A stretch of DNA of 64,000 nucleotides from Streptococcus equi subsp. equi (lineage in GTDB: Bacteria; Bacillota; Bacilli; Lactobacillales; Streptococcaceae): assembly GCA_900637675.1 (NCBI GenBank), contig LR134389.1:1860001-1924000 (forward strand), written 5' to 3'. The notes under the pieces were generated by a model, which did not search any database, was not told the origin of the DNA, and worked only from the letters and a program-made list of their open reading frames with translations. Below are positions 28,511 to 37,637 of this stretch, piece by piece. The position numbers and the translations under genes are program-made. How positions within the stretch are numbered: the stretch's first letter is position 1; every line of letters starts with the position of its first letter.

Positions 28511-28988
28511 CTACACTGCTCTTCTTTTTTCCTCTAACGCGATTAGTAATCTGCTGTAAGAGCTCTTCGATTTCGTCTAAATCCTTAAAGCTTTTATAGA
28601 CACTAGCAAAACGAACATAGGTAATCTCATCAAGCTCTGCTAATTCCTCCATCACCAGATTGCCAATAACAGTACTTGACACCTCATTTTCATAGGCTGT
28701 ACGAACCTTCTGCTCAATGCGAGAAATGAGATTTTCAATGTCAGTACTTGACACCGGACGCTTTTGGGCACTTTGAACAACACCATTTAAGATTTTATCT
28801 CTTGAAAACTGCTCCCTAGTCCCGTCCTTTTTGATCACTAGTAATGGAAGCTCTTCTAAGCGCTCAAAGGTTGTAAAGCGCGTGTGACAGCTTTCGCATT
28901 CTCTGCGGCGACGAATCGTATTGCCATCTTCTGCCTGTCTACTATCAACAACACTTGACTTATTATAGTTACATTTCGGACAACGCAC
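28494..28988 (-). CDS. nrdR: Transcriptional repressor NrdR
   Basis: A 164-residue protein with an N-terminal zinc ribbon ([17 protein letters not shown] and [16 protein letters not shown], four Cys) and an ATP-cone domain ([18 protein letters not shown]). NrdR senses dATP/ATP and represses ribonucleotide reductase genes by binding NrdR boxes. Located in front of dnaB, linking dNTP supply and replication start. Confidence 0.95.
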   Translation of the reverse strand: MRCPKCNYNKSSVVDSRQAEDGNTIRRRRECESCHTRFTTFERLEELPLLVIKKDGTREQFSRDKILNGVVQSAQKRPVSSTDIENLISRIEQKVRTAYENEVSSTVIGNLVMEELAELDEITYVRFASVYKSFKDLDEIEELLQQITNRVRGKKKSSVDDEAY

Positions 28989-29130
28989 GCAAACACCCCA
29001 ATTCTATCGTTAATCTAATACCCTATTTTACCATAATTTTAGGGATAACAAAAGAATAGACAAGCACTCAGGTTTACCTCCAAGAGCCCTCCTTCCCTGA
29101 TAAACACCTCATCATCACACCACACATTAG

Positions 29131-29168
29131 AACAGTCAAAAGCCTGAGCATCTACTAGATACTCAGGC
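29131..29168 (-). terminator. Terminator of covRS
   Basis: GCCTGAGTATCTA pairs with TAGATGCTCAGGC on the minus strand (one mismatch, very short loop), followed by TTTTGACTGTT. It lies just after the covS stop. Confidence 0.75.
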
Positions 29169-29178
29169 AGGTATACAG

Positions 29179-30669
29179 CTATGAGCCTTGATGATCAGCT
29201 AAGGGAATCCGCAAAATAAAGACCGACCCTTTATTTAGCTCACTCTCAACCTCCATATGTAAATGATAGCCATCAACAATTTGCTTTAAAATGGATAAGC
29301 CAATCCCAAGACCTGCTTGGGTGCTGGTTCGATTTCTGGACCTATCGGTGCGGTAGAAGCGCTCAAAAATATGCTTAATATCCTCTTCTGAGATCCCCTC
29401 ACCTCTGTCTTTGACCTTAACCACAGCTTCATTGCTAGCATTAACCGCTAATTCTATGACGATTTTCTTTTCCTTCCTAGAATACTTGACCGCATTATCT
29501 ATCAAAATCATCAGAGCCTGCTCAAAATGATTTTTATAAATCTTGGCTAGGGTTCTTTGATTTTCAGAGTACCAGGTAAAATCAAAATCCTCACGCAGGA
29601 CCCTAAAATTACCAACAACGGTCTCAATAGAGCTCTCTAAAACAGTTGTATCATTTTGATGCCCTTCAAAGGACCCCTGTACTCGGATCATATCAAGCAT
29701 GTCATTGATCATAATAGCCATTCGGTCAACCTCTTGCGCAGCTGCAGTGAGGCTTTCATCTAAAATAGCACTATCGTCCTTGCCCCAGCGCTGCAATAAT
29801 CCAATATGCCCCTTGATAATGGCAACTGGCGTGCGCAGCTCATGACTGACGTCACTAATAAATCTTGATTGCAATCGTGTATGCGTCTCAATCTTATCAA
29901 GCATTTTATCAAAAATAACGGACAATTCCTCAATTTCATCACCCGAGGAAATACCCGAGCGCAGCATCAGATTATCTGGATTTTTGGAAATTGTCCGCAT
30001 CACATCATGAAGATTGTTCAGAGGCTTCAAGAAGTTGCGTGTGACAATTAAGATAATGAAATACGCCAGACCAACCCCAAAGAGCTCAACCACCAAAAGC
30101 CAAAAGAAGAGGCGTGCTCTGATCATGTAGTAGTTTTCCAAGTCATGGAAAACCTGAACATAGCCTACAAACTTCCCTGTCTTATTAGAGTAGACCTTCT
30201 GAGTCATTGAAAAGCCCTTGTATTGCTCCTCAATGTGGTCCTTGGTTACCTTACCAATAGTTCCATTTAAGCCTGGCGAGGCCTCTTCGTCATCTGTTGT
30301 GAAGATCATTTGCTTATCAACATTGTAGACATAGATATCCTCATTGGCATTGAGCGTGTTGGTGATATTTCGTTCACTTCTGATAATACGACTACCATTT
30401 GCGTCATCAATCTTTAAATGCGTTCTGTCATTTTTATAGAGAACCTCTGCTAAATTCTCTAACGTAAAATTAGAGTCCACCTCAGAGAGACGAACTCTAA
30501 CAATGTTAACAGCCTGAAAAATAGTTTGCTTTTCTCGTTTCAACAAAAAGTAGTTTGTTGAAATATAAGCGAGTAGGGTAAAGGCAGAGAAAATGCAAAA
30601 GAAGAGAACGAACAAAAGATTCGATAAACGTTTTGGTAACGTTTTCTTATATTTTTTCTGCTTTGCCAT
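29179..30669 (-). CDS. covS: Sensor histidine kinase CovS (CsrS)
   Basis: A 496-residue kinase with two membrane helices (about residues 17-37 and 185-210), an extracytoplasmic sensor with an acidic TTDDEEAS patch, HAMP, the phosphorylation site SDVSHELRTPVAIIKGH (His near 277) and HATPase motifs (ILIDNAVKYS, DRGEGIS, GLGIGLSILKQI). In group A streptococcus CovS responds to Mg2+ and LL-37 and controls CovR phosphorylation. The frame is intact. covR ends 3 bp upstream; I prefer the ATG, though an adjacent TTG also precedes it. Confidence 0.96.
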   Translation of the reverse strand: MAKQKKYKKTLPKRLSNLLFVLFFCIFSAFTLLAYISTNYFLLKREKQTIFQAVNIVRVRLSEVDSNFTLENLAEVLYKNDRTHLKIDDANGSRIIRSERNITNTLNANEDIYVYNVDKQMIFTTDDEEASPGLNGTIGKVTKDHIEEQYKGFSMTQKVYSNKTGKFVGYVQVFHDLENYYMIRARLFFWLLVVELFGVGLAYFIILIVTRNFLKPLNNLHDVMRTISKNPDNLMLRSGISSGDEIEELSVIFDKMLDKIETHTRLQSRFISDVSHELRTPVAIIKGHIGLLQRWGKDDSAILDESLTAAAQEVDRMAIMINDMLDMIRVQGSFEGHQNDTTVLESSIETVVGNFRVLREDFDFTWYSENQRTLAKIYKNHFEQALMILIDNAVKYSRKEKKIVIELAVNASNEAVVKVKDRGEGISEEDIKHIFERFYRTDRSRNRTSTQAGLGIGLSILKQIVDGYHLHMEVESELNKGSVFILRIPLADHQGS

Positions 30670-30672
30670 CAA

Positions 30673-31359
30673 TTATTTCTCGCGAATCACATAACCCATT
30701 CCACGAACAGTTTGAATGTAAGACTCTTTCCCAGGGATATCGATCTTCCCACGAAGGTAACGAATATAAACATCAACAACGTTAGTTTCAACAGCCTCGT
30801 CATATTTCCAAACGTTAGACAAGAGCTCCTCACGAGTCATGACACGATTCATGTTTGTCATCAAAATATTAAGCAGGTCATATTCACGCTTAGTCAGTGA
30901 AATCTCGTCATCACCGCGATTGACAGAGCGGTTTTGAGGGTTTAAGACTAAGTCGCGGTAAACGCCTTGACTAGGAGTCTTTTTCTCTGACTCAATGTCC
31001 TGACGACGGAAGATAGCACGAATACGCGCCAGCAATTCCTCAATGGCAAATGGCTTCACGATGTAATCGTCAGCACCACGATCCAAGCCAGCTACAACGT
31101 CCATAATAGAGTCACGCGCAGTCATCATCATGATGTAAGTCGTTTTTTCTGTTTGCAATCGACGTGTCACTTCAAATCCGTCCATCTCAGGAAGCATCAA
31201 ATCAAGAAGGATTAAGTCAAAGTCCTTCTCTAGGGCTGTCTCCAAGCCCTCACGACCATTAACCTCGACGGTCACCTCGTAACCCTCATGCTGTAGCTCA
31301 AGCGAAACAAATCTTGCAAGATTCTTTTCATCTTCGATAATTAAAATTTTCTTTGTCAT
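30673..31359 (-). CDS. covR: Response regulator CovR (CsrR)
   Basis: A 228-residue OmpR-type regulator. The receiver domain has LIIEDEKNLAR, phospho-acceptor Asp53 in LILLDLMLPEMDG, and the Lys in KPFAIEE; the DNA-binding winged helix is SLTKREYDLL...VDVYIRYLRGKID...VRGMGYVIR. CovR represses capsule and many virulence genes in pyogenic streptococci. It has its own promoter upstream at 31483-31511. Confidence 0.97.
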   Translation of the reverse strand: MTKKILIIEDEKNLARFVSLELQHEGYEVTVEVNGREGLETALEKDFDLILLDLMLPEMDGFEVTRRLQTEKTTYIMMMTARDSIMDVVAGLDRGADDYIVKPFAIEELLARIRAIFRRQDIESEKKTPSQGVYRDLVLNPQNRSVNRGDDEISLTKREYDLLNILMTNMNRVMTREELLSNVWKYDEAVETNVVDVYIRYLRGKIDIPGKESYIQTVRGMGYVIREK

Positions 31360-31445
31360 TACACCAATCCTTACTTCCTGTATCACAGCCCCTTATCAGC
31401 TATGTACAAGATTCATCCATTTTGTATTAATCAAGTATTGCTATT

Positions 31446-31464
31446 TAGTCATCAAAATGACTAA
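31446..31464. promoter_or_regulatory. Perfect inverted repeat in the covR 5' untranslated region
   Basis: TTAGTCAT and ATGACTAA, separated by about 4 bases, sit 10-30 nt downstream of the predicted covR start point. It may be an operator or an RNA hairpin; there is no T run, so it is not a terminator. Confidence 0.5.
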
Positions 31465-31482
31465 TATGCCGTATATTTATAA

Positions 31483-31511
31483 AGTATACCAGACAACTGT
31501 TCTTTTTTCAA
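31483..31511 (-). promoter_or_regulatory. Promoter of covRS
   Basis: TTGAAA (31506-31511) and TATACT (31483-31488) are separated by 17 bp on the minus strand, leaving a 5' UTR of about 115 nt. Confidence 0.75.
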
Positions 31512-31543
31512 ATAAAAAATACAGACATCTTTAATTTTTATTT

Positions 31544-32077
31544 TTACTCATCAAAAAGACCCTGTAAGCCCGCAAAAGGACTGTTGTCTTTTGCTTTTTC
31601 CTTCTGCTGGGCCTGGTATTGCTCCTCAGTTAAGACTGCCCAATCCTCCCCTGTCGGCAAGATTTGTGACTCCTTTTCAGCCTCTGTCAATACCTGCAAG
31701 GGAATCGCCAACAAAATATTGTCAATAATACTCTCTTCAAGGTCAAGCTGATCCTCTGATAAGACTAAGACAAGGTTTTCATCAACCATTTCCTGCTTAC
31801 TTGCCACATCTGCTTCCTCGATAAACAGCTCCTGAACCGTCTGCATCTCATCTAAGACAACAGGCGCCATGGAACGGCTCGAGGGCAGGGTAATCTGATA
31901 GCCCAGCTGATACTCTAATAGATACAAGCCGTCATCAAACTGAGCTCTCCCCGAAGCTCTGACGTTATTAATATCTATAACCTGCGGATCACGTATAAGC
32001 AGCGCTTCCTTAACATCGTACTCTCTCTCAAAGCGAATGCCTTCCGGTCGCTTTCTAATATCTGAAACAGATAACAT
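31544..32077 (-). CDS. YceD family (DUF177) protein
   Basis: A 177-residue acidic protein with the family start (SDIRKRPEGIRFEREYDV), a middle ASGRAQFDDGLYLLEYQL and a C-terminal DNSPFAGLQGLFDE, matching the usual DPRFAKL ending region. In many bacteria it precedes rpmF (ribosomal protein L32) and is linked to rRNA processing; no rpmF is present here. It stands alone upstream of covR in the same orientation. Confidence 0.88.
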   Translation of the reverse strand: MLSVSDIRKRPEGIRFEREYDVKEALLIRDPQVIDINNVRASGRAQFDDGLYLLEYQLGYQITLPSSRSMAPVVLDEMQTVQELFIEEADVASKQEMVDENLVLVLSEDQLDLEESIIDNILLAIPLQVLTEAEKESQILPTGEDWAVLTEEQYQAQQKEKAKDNSPFAGLQGLFDE

Positions 32078-32333
32078 GCTTTCTCCTATAAAACACTTCC
32101 TAATAAAACTCTAATCTATTTTTACTATGATATCAAGAATTTGTCAATAGCTTTATGACAAATTCATAACTTTTTTTAACATTAAGTCTGGATACAAATA
32201 AGTATTGACAAGCCAACAATCAAATGTTTAACCATAAAACCCCTATGAAAATAGCCCAAATTTCCATAAAAGTCTTAAAAAATGTCCGGGTCAAAACAAT
32301 TAATTAATGATGTTTTCTGAACATTATGGCTAG

Positions 32334-32368
32334 TAAAAATGAGAGCTGAGCTAGTCTCAAGCTCTCAC
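32334..32368 (-). terminator. Terminator of lemA-htpX overlapping the htpX stop
   Basis: On the minus strand TGAGAGCT pairs with AGCTCTCA around a 12-nt loop, followed by TTTTTAC. The stem includes the htpX stop codon. Confidence 0.75.
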
Positions 32369-33258
32369 ATATGCTTCAAGCGTTCAATTCTATCTTCAAT
32401 CGGCGGATGGGTACTAAATAAAGCGCTAAGCTTTTCTTTTTTTCTAGGCTCATTGATGTATAAGGCTGCGCTAGCATCATCTACTGGATGAGTCATAGGC
32501 TGTGAATTGCTTAGCTTTTGTAGAGCCCTAATCATGCCCTCTGGATTTCTGGTTAACGCGACAGAGCTGGCATCTGCCAGATACTCTCTTTGACGAGAAA
32601 TGGCTAATTGAACCAGAGAGGCCGCAAGAGGAGCCAAGATCAGTGACAAGATTGAGAAAATCAGCATAATAGCGCCAAAGCCATTATCGTTGCGATCGTT
32701 ATCACGTCTCCTGCCACCGCTATACCACATCATACGCCCCCCAATGCTGGAAATCAGTGTGACAGCACTAGCTAAAGCAACTGCAATAGTGGATATCCGA
32801 ATATCATAATTACGAATATGGCTGACTTCATGCCCAATCACTGCTTCTAACTCCTCACGATTCATCACCTTTAGTAGACCAGTGGTTGCCGCAACAGCTG
32901 CATTTTGAGGGCTGGAGCCTGTGGCAAAGGCGTTTAGTGAGGGATCATCAATGATAAATACTCTTGGCATTGGAATCTGAGCAACCAGAGCCATATCCTC
33001 AACAATATGAAAGAAATCAGGAGCATCGTTTACTGTGATTTCCTTAGCCTTATTCATTCCCATAACGAGGCTGGTTGACTGAAAAATCATGCTAAAGGCA
33101 TAAATAGCACCAATAATCAGAGCAAAAGCAGCCCCCAGCTGGTAGCTGTCAGCCAGTAAATACCCAGCAGCAGCGCCAATCACTACCAGTAAGACAAAAA
33201 AGGCAAAAAGCAGGATAACAGTTCGTCGTTTATTTTGTGAAATTTGTTGATAAAGCAT
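32365..33258 (-). CDS. htpX: Membrane metalloprotease HtpX
   Basis: A 297-residue M48 peptidase with two N-terminal membrane helices, the zinc site [13 protein letters not shown] (HExxH) and two further hydrophobic segments. It helps clear damaged membrane proteins. The conserved NAFATG and [10 protein letters not shown] (third zinc ligand Glu) are present. It follows lemA by 36 bp, a conserved pair. Confidence 0.95.
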   Translation of the reverse strand: MLYQQISQNKRRTVILLFAFFVLLVVIGAAAGYLLADSYQLGAAFALIIGAIYAFSMIFQSTSLVMGMNKAKEITVNDAPDFFHIVEDMALVAQIPMPRVFIIDDPSLNAFATGSSPQNAAVAATTGLLKVMNREELEAVIGHEVSHIRNYDIRISTIAVALASAVTLISSIGGRMMWYSGGRRRDNDRNDNGFGAIMLIFSILSLILAPLAASLVQLAISRQREYLADASSVALTRNPEGMIRALQKLSNSQPMTHPVDDASAALYINEPRKKEKLSALFSTHPPIEDRIERLKHM

Positions 33259-33294
33259 TGATGTCCTCTTCTGACCTTGATTAGCCGCATTAGA

Positions 33295-33852
33295 CTAGAC
33301 GGTAAAGTCTACCTTTGGAACCTCTTTTTCAGCTTCAGGAACCTGTAAAAACTCACTTGGCTTGAAGCCAAACAATTTAGCCACAAGATTGCTCGGAAAG
33401 CTTTCTAGCTTAAGGTTATAATGCGATGTTGTTGTATTAAATAATTGACGCGAATAAGAAATTTTATTTTCTGTATTGGTTAATTCCTCTTGCAATTTTA
33501 GGAAATTACTATTGGCCTTTAAGTCTGGATAGCTCTCTGCAACTGCAAAGAGGCTAGTGACCTGCTTGCTCAATTCATTGGAGGCTGCCATTGTGGCCTG
33601 CGGTGTAGTAGCATCAGCCACACGTGATCTAAGACTAGTAATCTTTTCTAAGGTTTTCTCTTCATGATTAGCATAGCCTTTGACCGTCTCAACAAGGTTT
33701 GGAATCAAGTCATTGCGACGCTTTAGCTGCACGTCAATCTGACTCCAAGCTTCTTTTGTATGCATACGAGCTTTAACCAGGCCATTATAGCTAACCATCA
33801 GCCAAACAACCAGCACACCGATAAGGGCTACTATTACTAAAAACATTGGCAT
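33295..33852 (-). CDS. lemA: LemA family protein
   Basis: A 185-residue protein with one N-terminal membrane helix and a helical outer part; [39 protein letters not shown] is the family signature. LemA is paired with HtpX in many Firmicutes; its role is unclear. An AAAGGAG site precedes the start. Confidence 0.93.
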   Translation of the reverse strand: MPMFLVIVALIGVLVVWLMVSYNGLVKARMHTKEAWSQIDVQLKRRNDLIPNLVETVKGYANHEEKTLEKITSLRSRVADATTPQATMAASNELSKQVTSLFAVAESYPDLKANSNFLKLQEELTNTENKISYSRQLFNTTTSHYNLKLESFPSNLVAKLFGFKPSEFLQVPEAEKEVPKVDFTV

Positions 33853-33881
33853 TGTAATTCTCCTTTAATCTTTGTGTCTCA

Positions 33882-33909
33882 ATTATAGCAATTTTCAGTT
33901 TAATAGCAA
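33882..33909 (-). promoter_or_regulatory. Promoter of lemA-htpX
   Basis: TTGCTA (33904-33909) and TATAAT (33882-33887) are 16 bp apart on the minus strand, about 30 bp before the lemA start. Confidence 0.7.
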
Positions 33910-33987
33910 GTATTGAAGGGACTTTTCAGCAGTTTTCTGCTATTTTATGCTAAAATAGTAGCAATTAATTAAAAACAGAGGATATAT

Positions 33988-34701
33988 ATGACACCCCAAG
34001 CCTTTTACCTTGTCCTGGAGCAAGCAGGATTTGCTCTGACAAATCATCAAAAAGAACAATTCGACACTTATTTTAAGCTTTTGGTTGATTGGAACCGTAA
34101 GATCAACTTAACAGCCATCACTGAAGAAAATGAAGTCTATCTCAAGCACTTTTATGACTCTGTTGCTCCGCTTTTACAGGGATATATTCCAAATGAGCCT
34201 CTCAGGCTGTTAGATATTGGGGCTGGAGCAGGCTTCCCAAGCATTCCTATGAAAATTATGTTTCCAAAGCTTGATGTTACCATTATTGATTCTCTCAATA
34301 AGCGCATACATTTTCTTCAGCTCCTTGCTAAAGAGCTAGGATTAGAGGGAGTACATTTCTATCATGGTAGGGCAGAGGATTTTGGACAAGACAAGCAATT
34401 TCGTGGCCAATTTGATTTGGTAACTGCTAGAGCTGTTGCCCGCATGCAGATTCTGTCTGAGTTGACCATTCCTTTTTTAAAAATCAAGGGAAAACTGATT
34501 GCTTTAAAGGCACAAGCAGCGGACCAAGAATTAGAAGAAGCTAAAAAGGCACTTCAGCTACTTTTTGCTAAGGTGCTTGATCACCAGCCCTACCAACTTC
34601 CTAATGGAGATGGCCGCTATATCACTCTTGTCGAAAAGAAAAAGGAAACGCCAAACAAGTACCCTCGAAAAGCCGGTATTCCTAATAAAAAACCATTGTA
34701 A
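33988..34701 (+). CDS. rsmG: 16S rRNA (guanine(527)-N7)-methyltransferase
   Basis: A 237-residue SAM-dependent enzyme. The SAM loop is [18 protein letters not shown], followed by [13 protein letters not shown] and the rRNA-binding TARAVARM. It methylates G527 of 16S rRNA; loss gives low-level streptomycin resistance in many bacteria. GAGGATAT precedes the ATG. Divergent from lemA. Confidence 0.95.
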   Translation: MTPQAFYLVLEQAGFALTNHQKEQFDTYFKLLVDWNRKINLTAITEENEVYLKHFYDSVAPLLQGYIPNEPLRLLDIGAGAGFPSIPMKIMFPKLDVTIIDSLNKRIHFLQLLAKELGLEGVHFYHGRAEDFGQDKQFRGQFDLVTARAVARMQILSELTIPFLKIKGKLIALKAQAADQELEEAKKALQLLFAKVLDHQPYQLPNGDGRYITLVEKKKETPNKYPRKAGIPNKKPL

Positions 34702-34719
34702 GAGGCTATAGAATGCTGC

Positions 34720-34760
34720 TTCAGGCAGCCTTGATTAAAGGCTGTCTGAACATTTTTTGT
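34720..34760 (+). terminator. Terminator of rsmG
   Basis: TTCAGGCAGCCT pairs with AGGCTGTCTGAA (one G-T) around a 7-nt loop, followed by CATTTTTTG. Confidence 0.88.
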
Positions 34761-35223
34761 TGCCCTTGATCCTCCTATTAGCCATTAGAGGCTAGTAGGA
34801 GGGAGCTGACGCTATGACCACAGCCAATGATCATGTGATCAAACCACAAAAGCTAAGTGCTAGCCTTGAGTGATATCGATTAGCCATATAGAACCCTGTC
34901 AAGATTACTTTTGACGCTTCAAAACATCAAGCCTCTTTGAAGCCTAGCAAGAAAAAACATAGGCTAGGCAGTGAGCTCGCCATTCTGTTTTCTACTGTGG
35001 CAACAATGACTAAAGCCCTTAAGACTTTATAAAATCTTACTCAGCACTTTTAAGCTCTGAGCTAAAAGCTTAAGCCTGACATGTCAAAAAAAGCTATTGT
35101 CTTTTGGAGCATGTTAGGAAGGGCCTATTGTAAACAGGGCTGCTTCAGTCTAAGGCTAGGTTACTGCTTAGCTTTTTTAATGTATTTTTGATATGATAGT
35201 ATGAGATATTATTAGGAGGAATC
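34761..35223. other. Intergenic stretch before the K+ uptake genes
   Basis: No gene is supported. A 13-bp stem (CCTCCTATTAGCC with GGCTAGTAGGAGG, 34771-34802) without T run is the only clear structure. A TATGAT near 35193 could be the -10 of trkH; I saw no convincing -35. Directly before the gene is TTAGGAGGAATC, a strong ribosome site. Confidence 0.4.
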
Positions 35224-36600
35224 ATGAAACGCTCATTTTTCAAGTCCTTATCGGTGACCCAGCGGCTAACCTTTAGCTTTGCGATTGTCATTTTGATAGG
35301 TAGTCTCTTGTTATCCATGCCTTTTACCCACTACAGCAATGGTCCTAATACGGTTTACCTCGATCATTTTTTCAACGTGGTGTCAATGGTCTGTGTAACT
35401 GGACTTTCTGTCGTTCCTGTTGCAGATGTCTACAATGGCATTGGTCAGACAATTGCCATGATGCTCATGCAAATTGGCGGACTTGGATTGGTCACTCTGA
35501 TTGCGGTCAGCACCTTTGCACTCAAGCGCAAAATGCGTTTAAGTGATCAAACCTTGCTCCAATCCGCCCTCAATCGTGGTGACAGTAAGGACTTAAAAAA
35601 ATACCTCTTTTTTGCCTATAAGGTCACCTTCTCACTGGAGGCCTTTGCTGCCTTGGTTATCATGACTGACTTTATCCCTCGTTTCGGCTGGAAAAATGGT
35701 ATCTTTAACAGTATCTTTCTGGCTGTCTCTGCCTTTTGTAATGCAGGCTTTGATAATCTAGGATCATCTAGCTTAAAGGACTTTGTGTTAAACCCTACCA
35801 TCAATGCTATTATCACCTTCTTAATTATTTCTGGCGGACTTGGCTTTGCTGTTTGGGTTGATTTAGGCACTGCCTTTAAAAAATACTTCTTTGAAAGGCC
35901 TCACTGCTATGGCATCACCTTTAAAAAGTTTTCTAATCAGTCACGCTTAGTGCTGCAAACAACCCTAGTTATCCTTGTTTTAGGTACCTTTTTATCATGG
36001 TTTTTGGAAAAGGACAATCTCAATACTATTGCCAGATACAATCTACCGCAGCAGCTGATGGTGTCCTTTTTCCAAACGGTAACCATGAGAACTGCAGGCT
36101 TTGCGACTATTTCTTATAATGATACCTTGGCTCCTACCAATATTCTTTATATGATTCAGATGGTTATCGGTGGAGCTCCAGGTGGTACTGCCGGAGGAAT
36201 CAAAATCACAACTGCTGCCATCACCTTTTTATTGTTTAAGGCAGAGCTTTCCGGTCAATCTGAGGTAACCTTTCGTAACCGTATCATCGCCAACAAGACC
36301 ATTAAGCAAACCATGACTGTTTTGATTTTCTTTTTTGCGGTCTTGATGATTGGCTACATTTTACTGCTAAGTGTAGAGCCAGATATCGCCCCTATTCCGC
36401 TTTTATTTGAATCCATTTCAGCTATTGCAACGGTTGGGGTATCAATGGACGTCACACCGCACTTATCAAGTGCAGGACGCCTAATCATTATTGTGCTGAT
36501 GTTTGTTGGTCGTGTCGGACCAATTACTGTTTTGATTAGTCTAATTCAACGTAAAGAAAAAACCATTCAATATGCCACTACTGATATTTTAGTGGGTTAA
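35224..36600 (+). CDS. Potassium uptake channel subunit, TrkH/KtrB family
   Basis: A 458-residue protein with about ten membrane segments and four pore-loop repeats; selectivity-filter pieces are SMVCVTGLSV, SAFCNAGFD, TMRTAGFATI and SAIATVGVSM. The VIGGAPGGTAGGIKITT loop is the KtrB/TrkH gate region. It imports K+ and works with the cytosolic RCK subunit in the next gene (9 bp downstream). In pneumococcus this pair is the c-di-AMP-regulated TrkH-CabP system, so similar control is plausible. Confidence 0.93.
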   Translation: MKRSFFKSLSVTQRLTFSFAIVILIGSLLLSMPFTHYSNGPNTVYLDHFFNVVSMVCVTGLSVVPVADVYNGIGQTIAMMLMQIGGLGLVTLIAVSTFALKRKMRLSDQTLLQSALNRGDSKDLKKYLFFAYKVTFSLEAFAALVIMTDFIPRFGWKNGIFNSIFLAVSAFCNAGFDNLGSSSLKDFVLNPTINAIITFLIISGGLGFAVWVDLGTAFKKYFFERPHCYGITFKKFSNQSRLVLQTTLVILVLGTFLSWFLEKDNLNTIARYNLPQQLMVSFFQTVTMRTAGFATISYNDTLAPTNILYMIQMVIGGAPGGTAGGIKITTAAITFLLFKAELSGQSEVTFRNRIIANKTIKQTMTVLIFFFAVLMIGYILLLSVEPDIAPIPLLFESISAIATVGVSMDVTPHLSSAGRLIIIVLMFVGRVGPITVLISLIQRKEKTIQYATTDILVG

Positions 36601-36609
36601 GGAGAAATC

Positions 36610-37284
36610 ATGTTAAAACGAAAAACTGTTGGTGTTCTTGGCCTGGGGATTTTTGGCCGCACCGTTGCCAGAGAATTAAGCAACTATGACCAAGATGTCA
36701 TTGCCATTGATATTAGAGAAAGCCACGTGAAAGAAATTGCTGATTTGGCGACCAAGGCAGCTGTTGGCGATATTACTGATAAGGATTTTTTAATCGCAGT
36801 AGGGGTTGAGCAATGTGACACAGTTGTCATCGCATCAGGAAACAATCTAGAGTCCTCTGTACTAGCTGTCATGCACTGTAAAAAATTAGGGGTTCCAACC
36901 ATTATTGCAAAGGCTAAAAACAAAATTTTTGAAGAGGTCTTATATGGCATTGGAGCAACCAAGGTTATCACCCCTGAAAGAGACTCTGGAAAGCGAGTGG
37001 CCTCAAATCTCTTACGCCATCACATTGAGAGCATTATCTACCTAGAACATGGGATTTCCATGATCGAATTCACCATTCCTAAGAGCTGGGAGGGCAAATC
37101 GCTCTCAGAGCTTGATGTTCGTCGAAAATACGAGCTTAATATTATTGGCATGCGTCAAAAAGAGGTCAAAACCCTAGACACCAATGTTCAGCCCTTTGAA
37201 CCACTTGAGGCTGACACCATTATTGTTGCTATCGCTAACGATCATACCTTTGAAAAGTTTGACTACCTAGGCTACCTCAAATAA
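36610..37284 (+). CDS. K+ uptake regulatory subunit, TrkA/KtrA/CabP family
   Basis: A 224-residue RCK protein: N-terminal Rossmann domain with VLGLGIFGRTVARELS and IAIDIRESHVKE, and a C-terminal RCK_C domain (about residues 140-220). It gates the membrane subunit encoded just upstream in response to nucleotides. Orthologues bind c-di-AMP through the C-terminal domain; not visible directly. Confidence 0.92.
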   Translation: MLKRKTVGVLGLGIFGRTVARELSNYDQDVIAIDIRESHVKEIADLATKAAVGDITDKDFLIAVGVEQCDTVVIASGNNLESSVLAVMHCKKLGVPTIIAKAKNKIFEEVLYGIGATKVITPERDSGKRVASNLLRHHIESIIYLEHGISMIEFTIPKSWEGKSLSELDVRRKYELNIIGMRQKEVKTLDTNVQPFEPLEADTIIVAIANDHTFEKFDYLGYLK

Positions 37285-37290
37285 CATAAC

Positions 37291-37607
37291 GGGTCTGGGA
37301 CAAAAGTCTGACCTAAAATAAACGAACAAGTCTAGTTTTCAGGCTCTATAATTTCTGTAGTGGGTAAGGCCACTGTGGAGATTATAGAGCCTAAAAAACG
37401 CATCTTCCTCGCTTTGAACATCACAAAAGAGAAGACAACCTTCGTCTCCTCTCGTGCTTAGCTATAAGTCACCCACTACAGTTGACATGGAGCCAGTTTT
37501 CAGAGATTCCGAAAACTAGACTTGTTCGCTTTTTTAATGCATGAGACTAGGTCATAAAGTATATTAGGTTAAGACTTTCTAAAGTGCAGCTCTTTTTGTC
37601 CCAGCCT
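37291..37607. repeat. Intergenic repeat, copy 2, interrupted by a miniature element
   Basis: Outer ends form an inverted repeat (GGTCTGGGACAAAAG versus CTTTTTGTCCCAGCC). Inner sequence matches copy 1 at 16477-16628. Here a 153-bp element is inserted in the central palindrome. The right half still carries a T-rich tail after the stem that could terminate trkA transcripts. Confidence 0.82.
37342..37494. mobile_element. Miniature inverted-repeat element, ISL3-like ends, 8-bp target duplication
   Basis: The 153-bp element starts GGCTCTATAATTTCTGTAGT and ends with the complement of GGCTCCATGTCAACTGTAGT. It is flanked by the 8-bp direct repeat AGTTTTCA (37334-37341 and 37495-37502), the duplication size of ISL3-family transposons; streptococcal ISL3 members have similar GGCTCT..TGTAGTGGGT ends. 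It has no coding capacity, so it would move only with a transposase supplied elsewhere. Confidence 0.82.
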
Positions 37608-37637
37608 CTTTTTTTACTAATAAGCTGTATTATAAGG

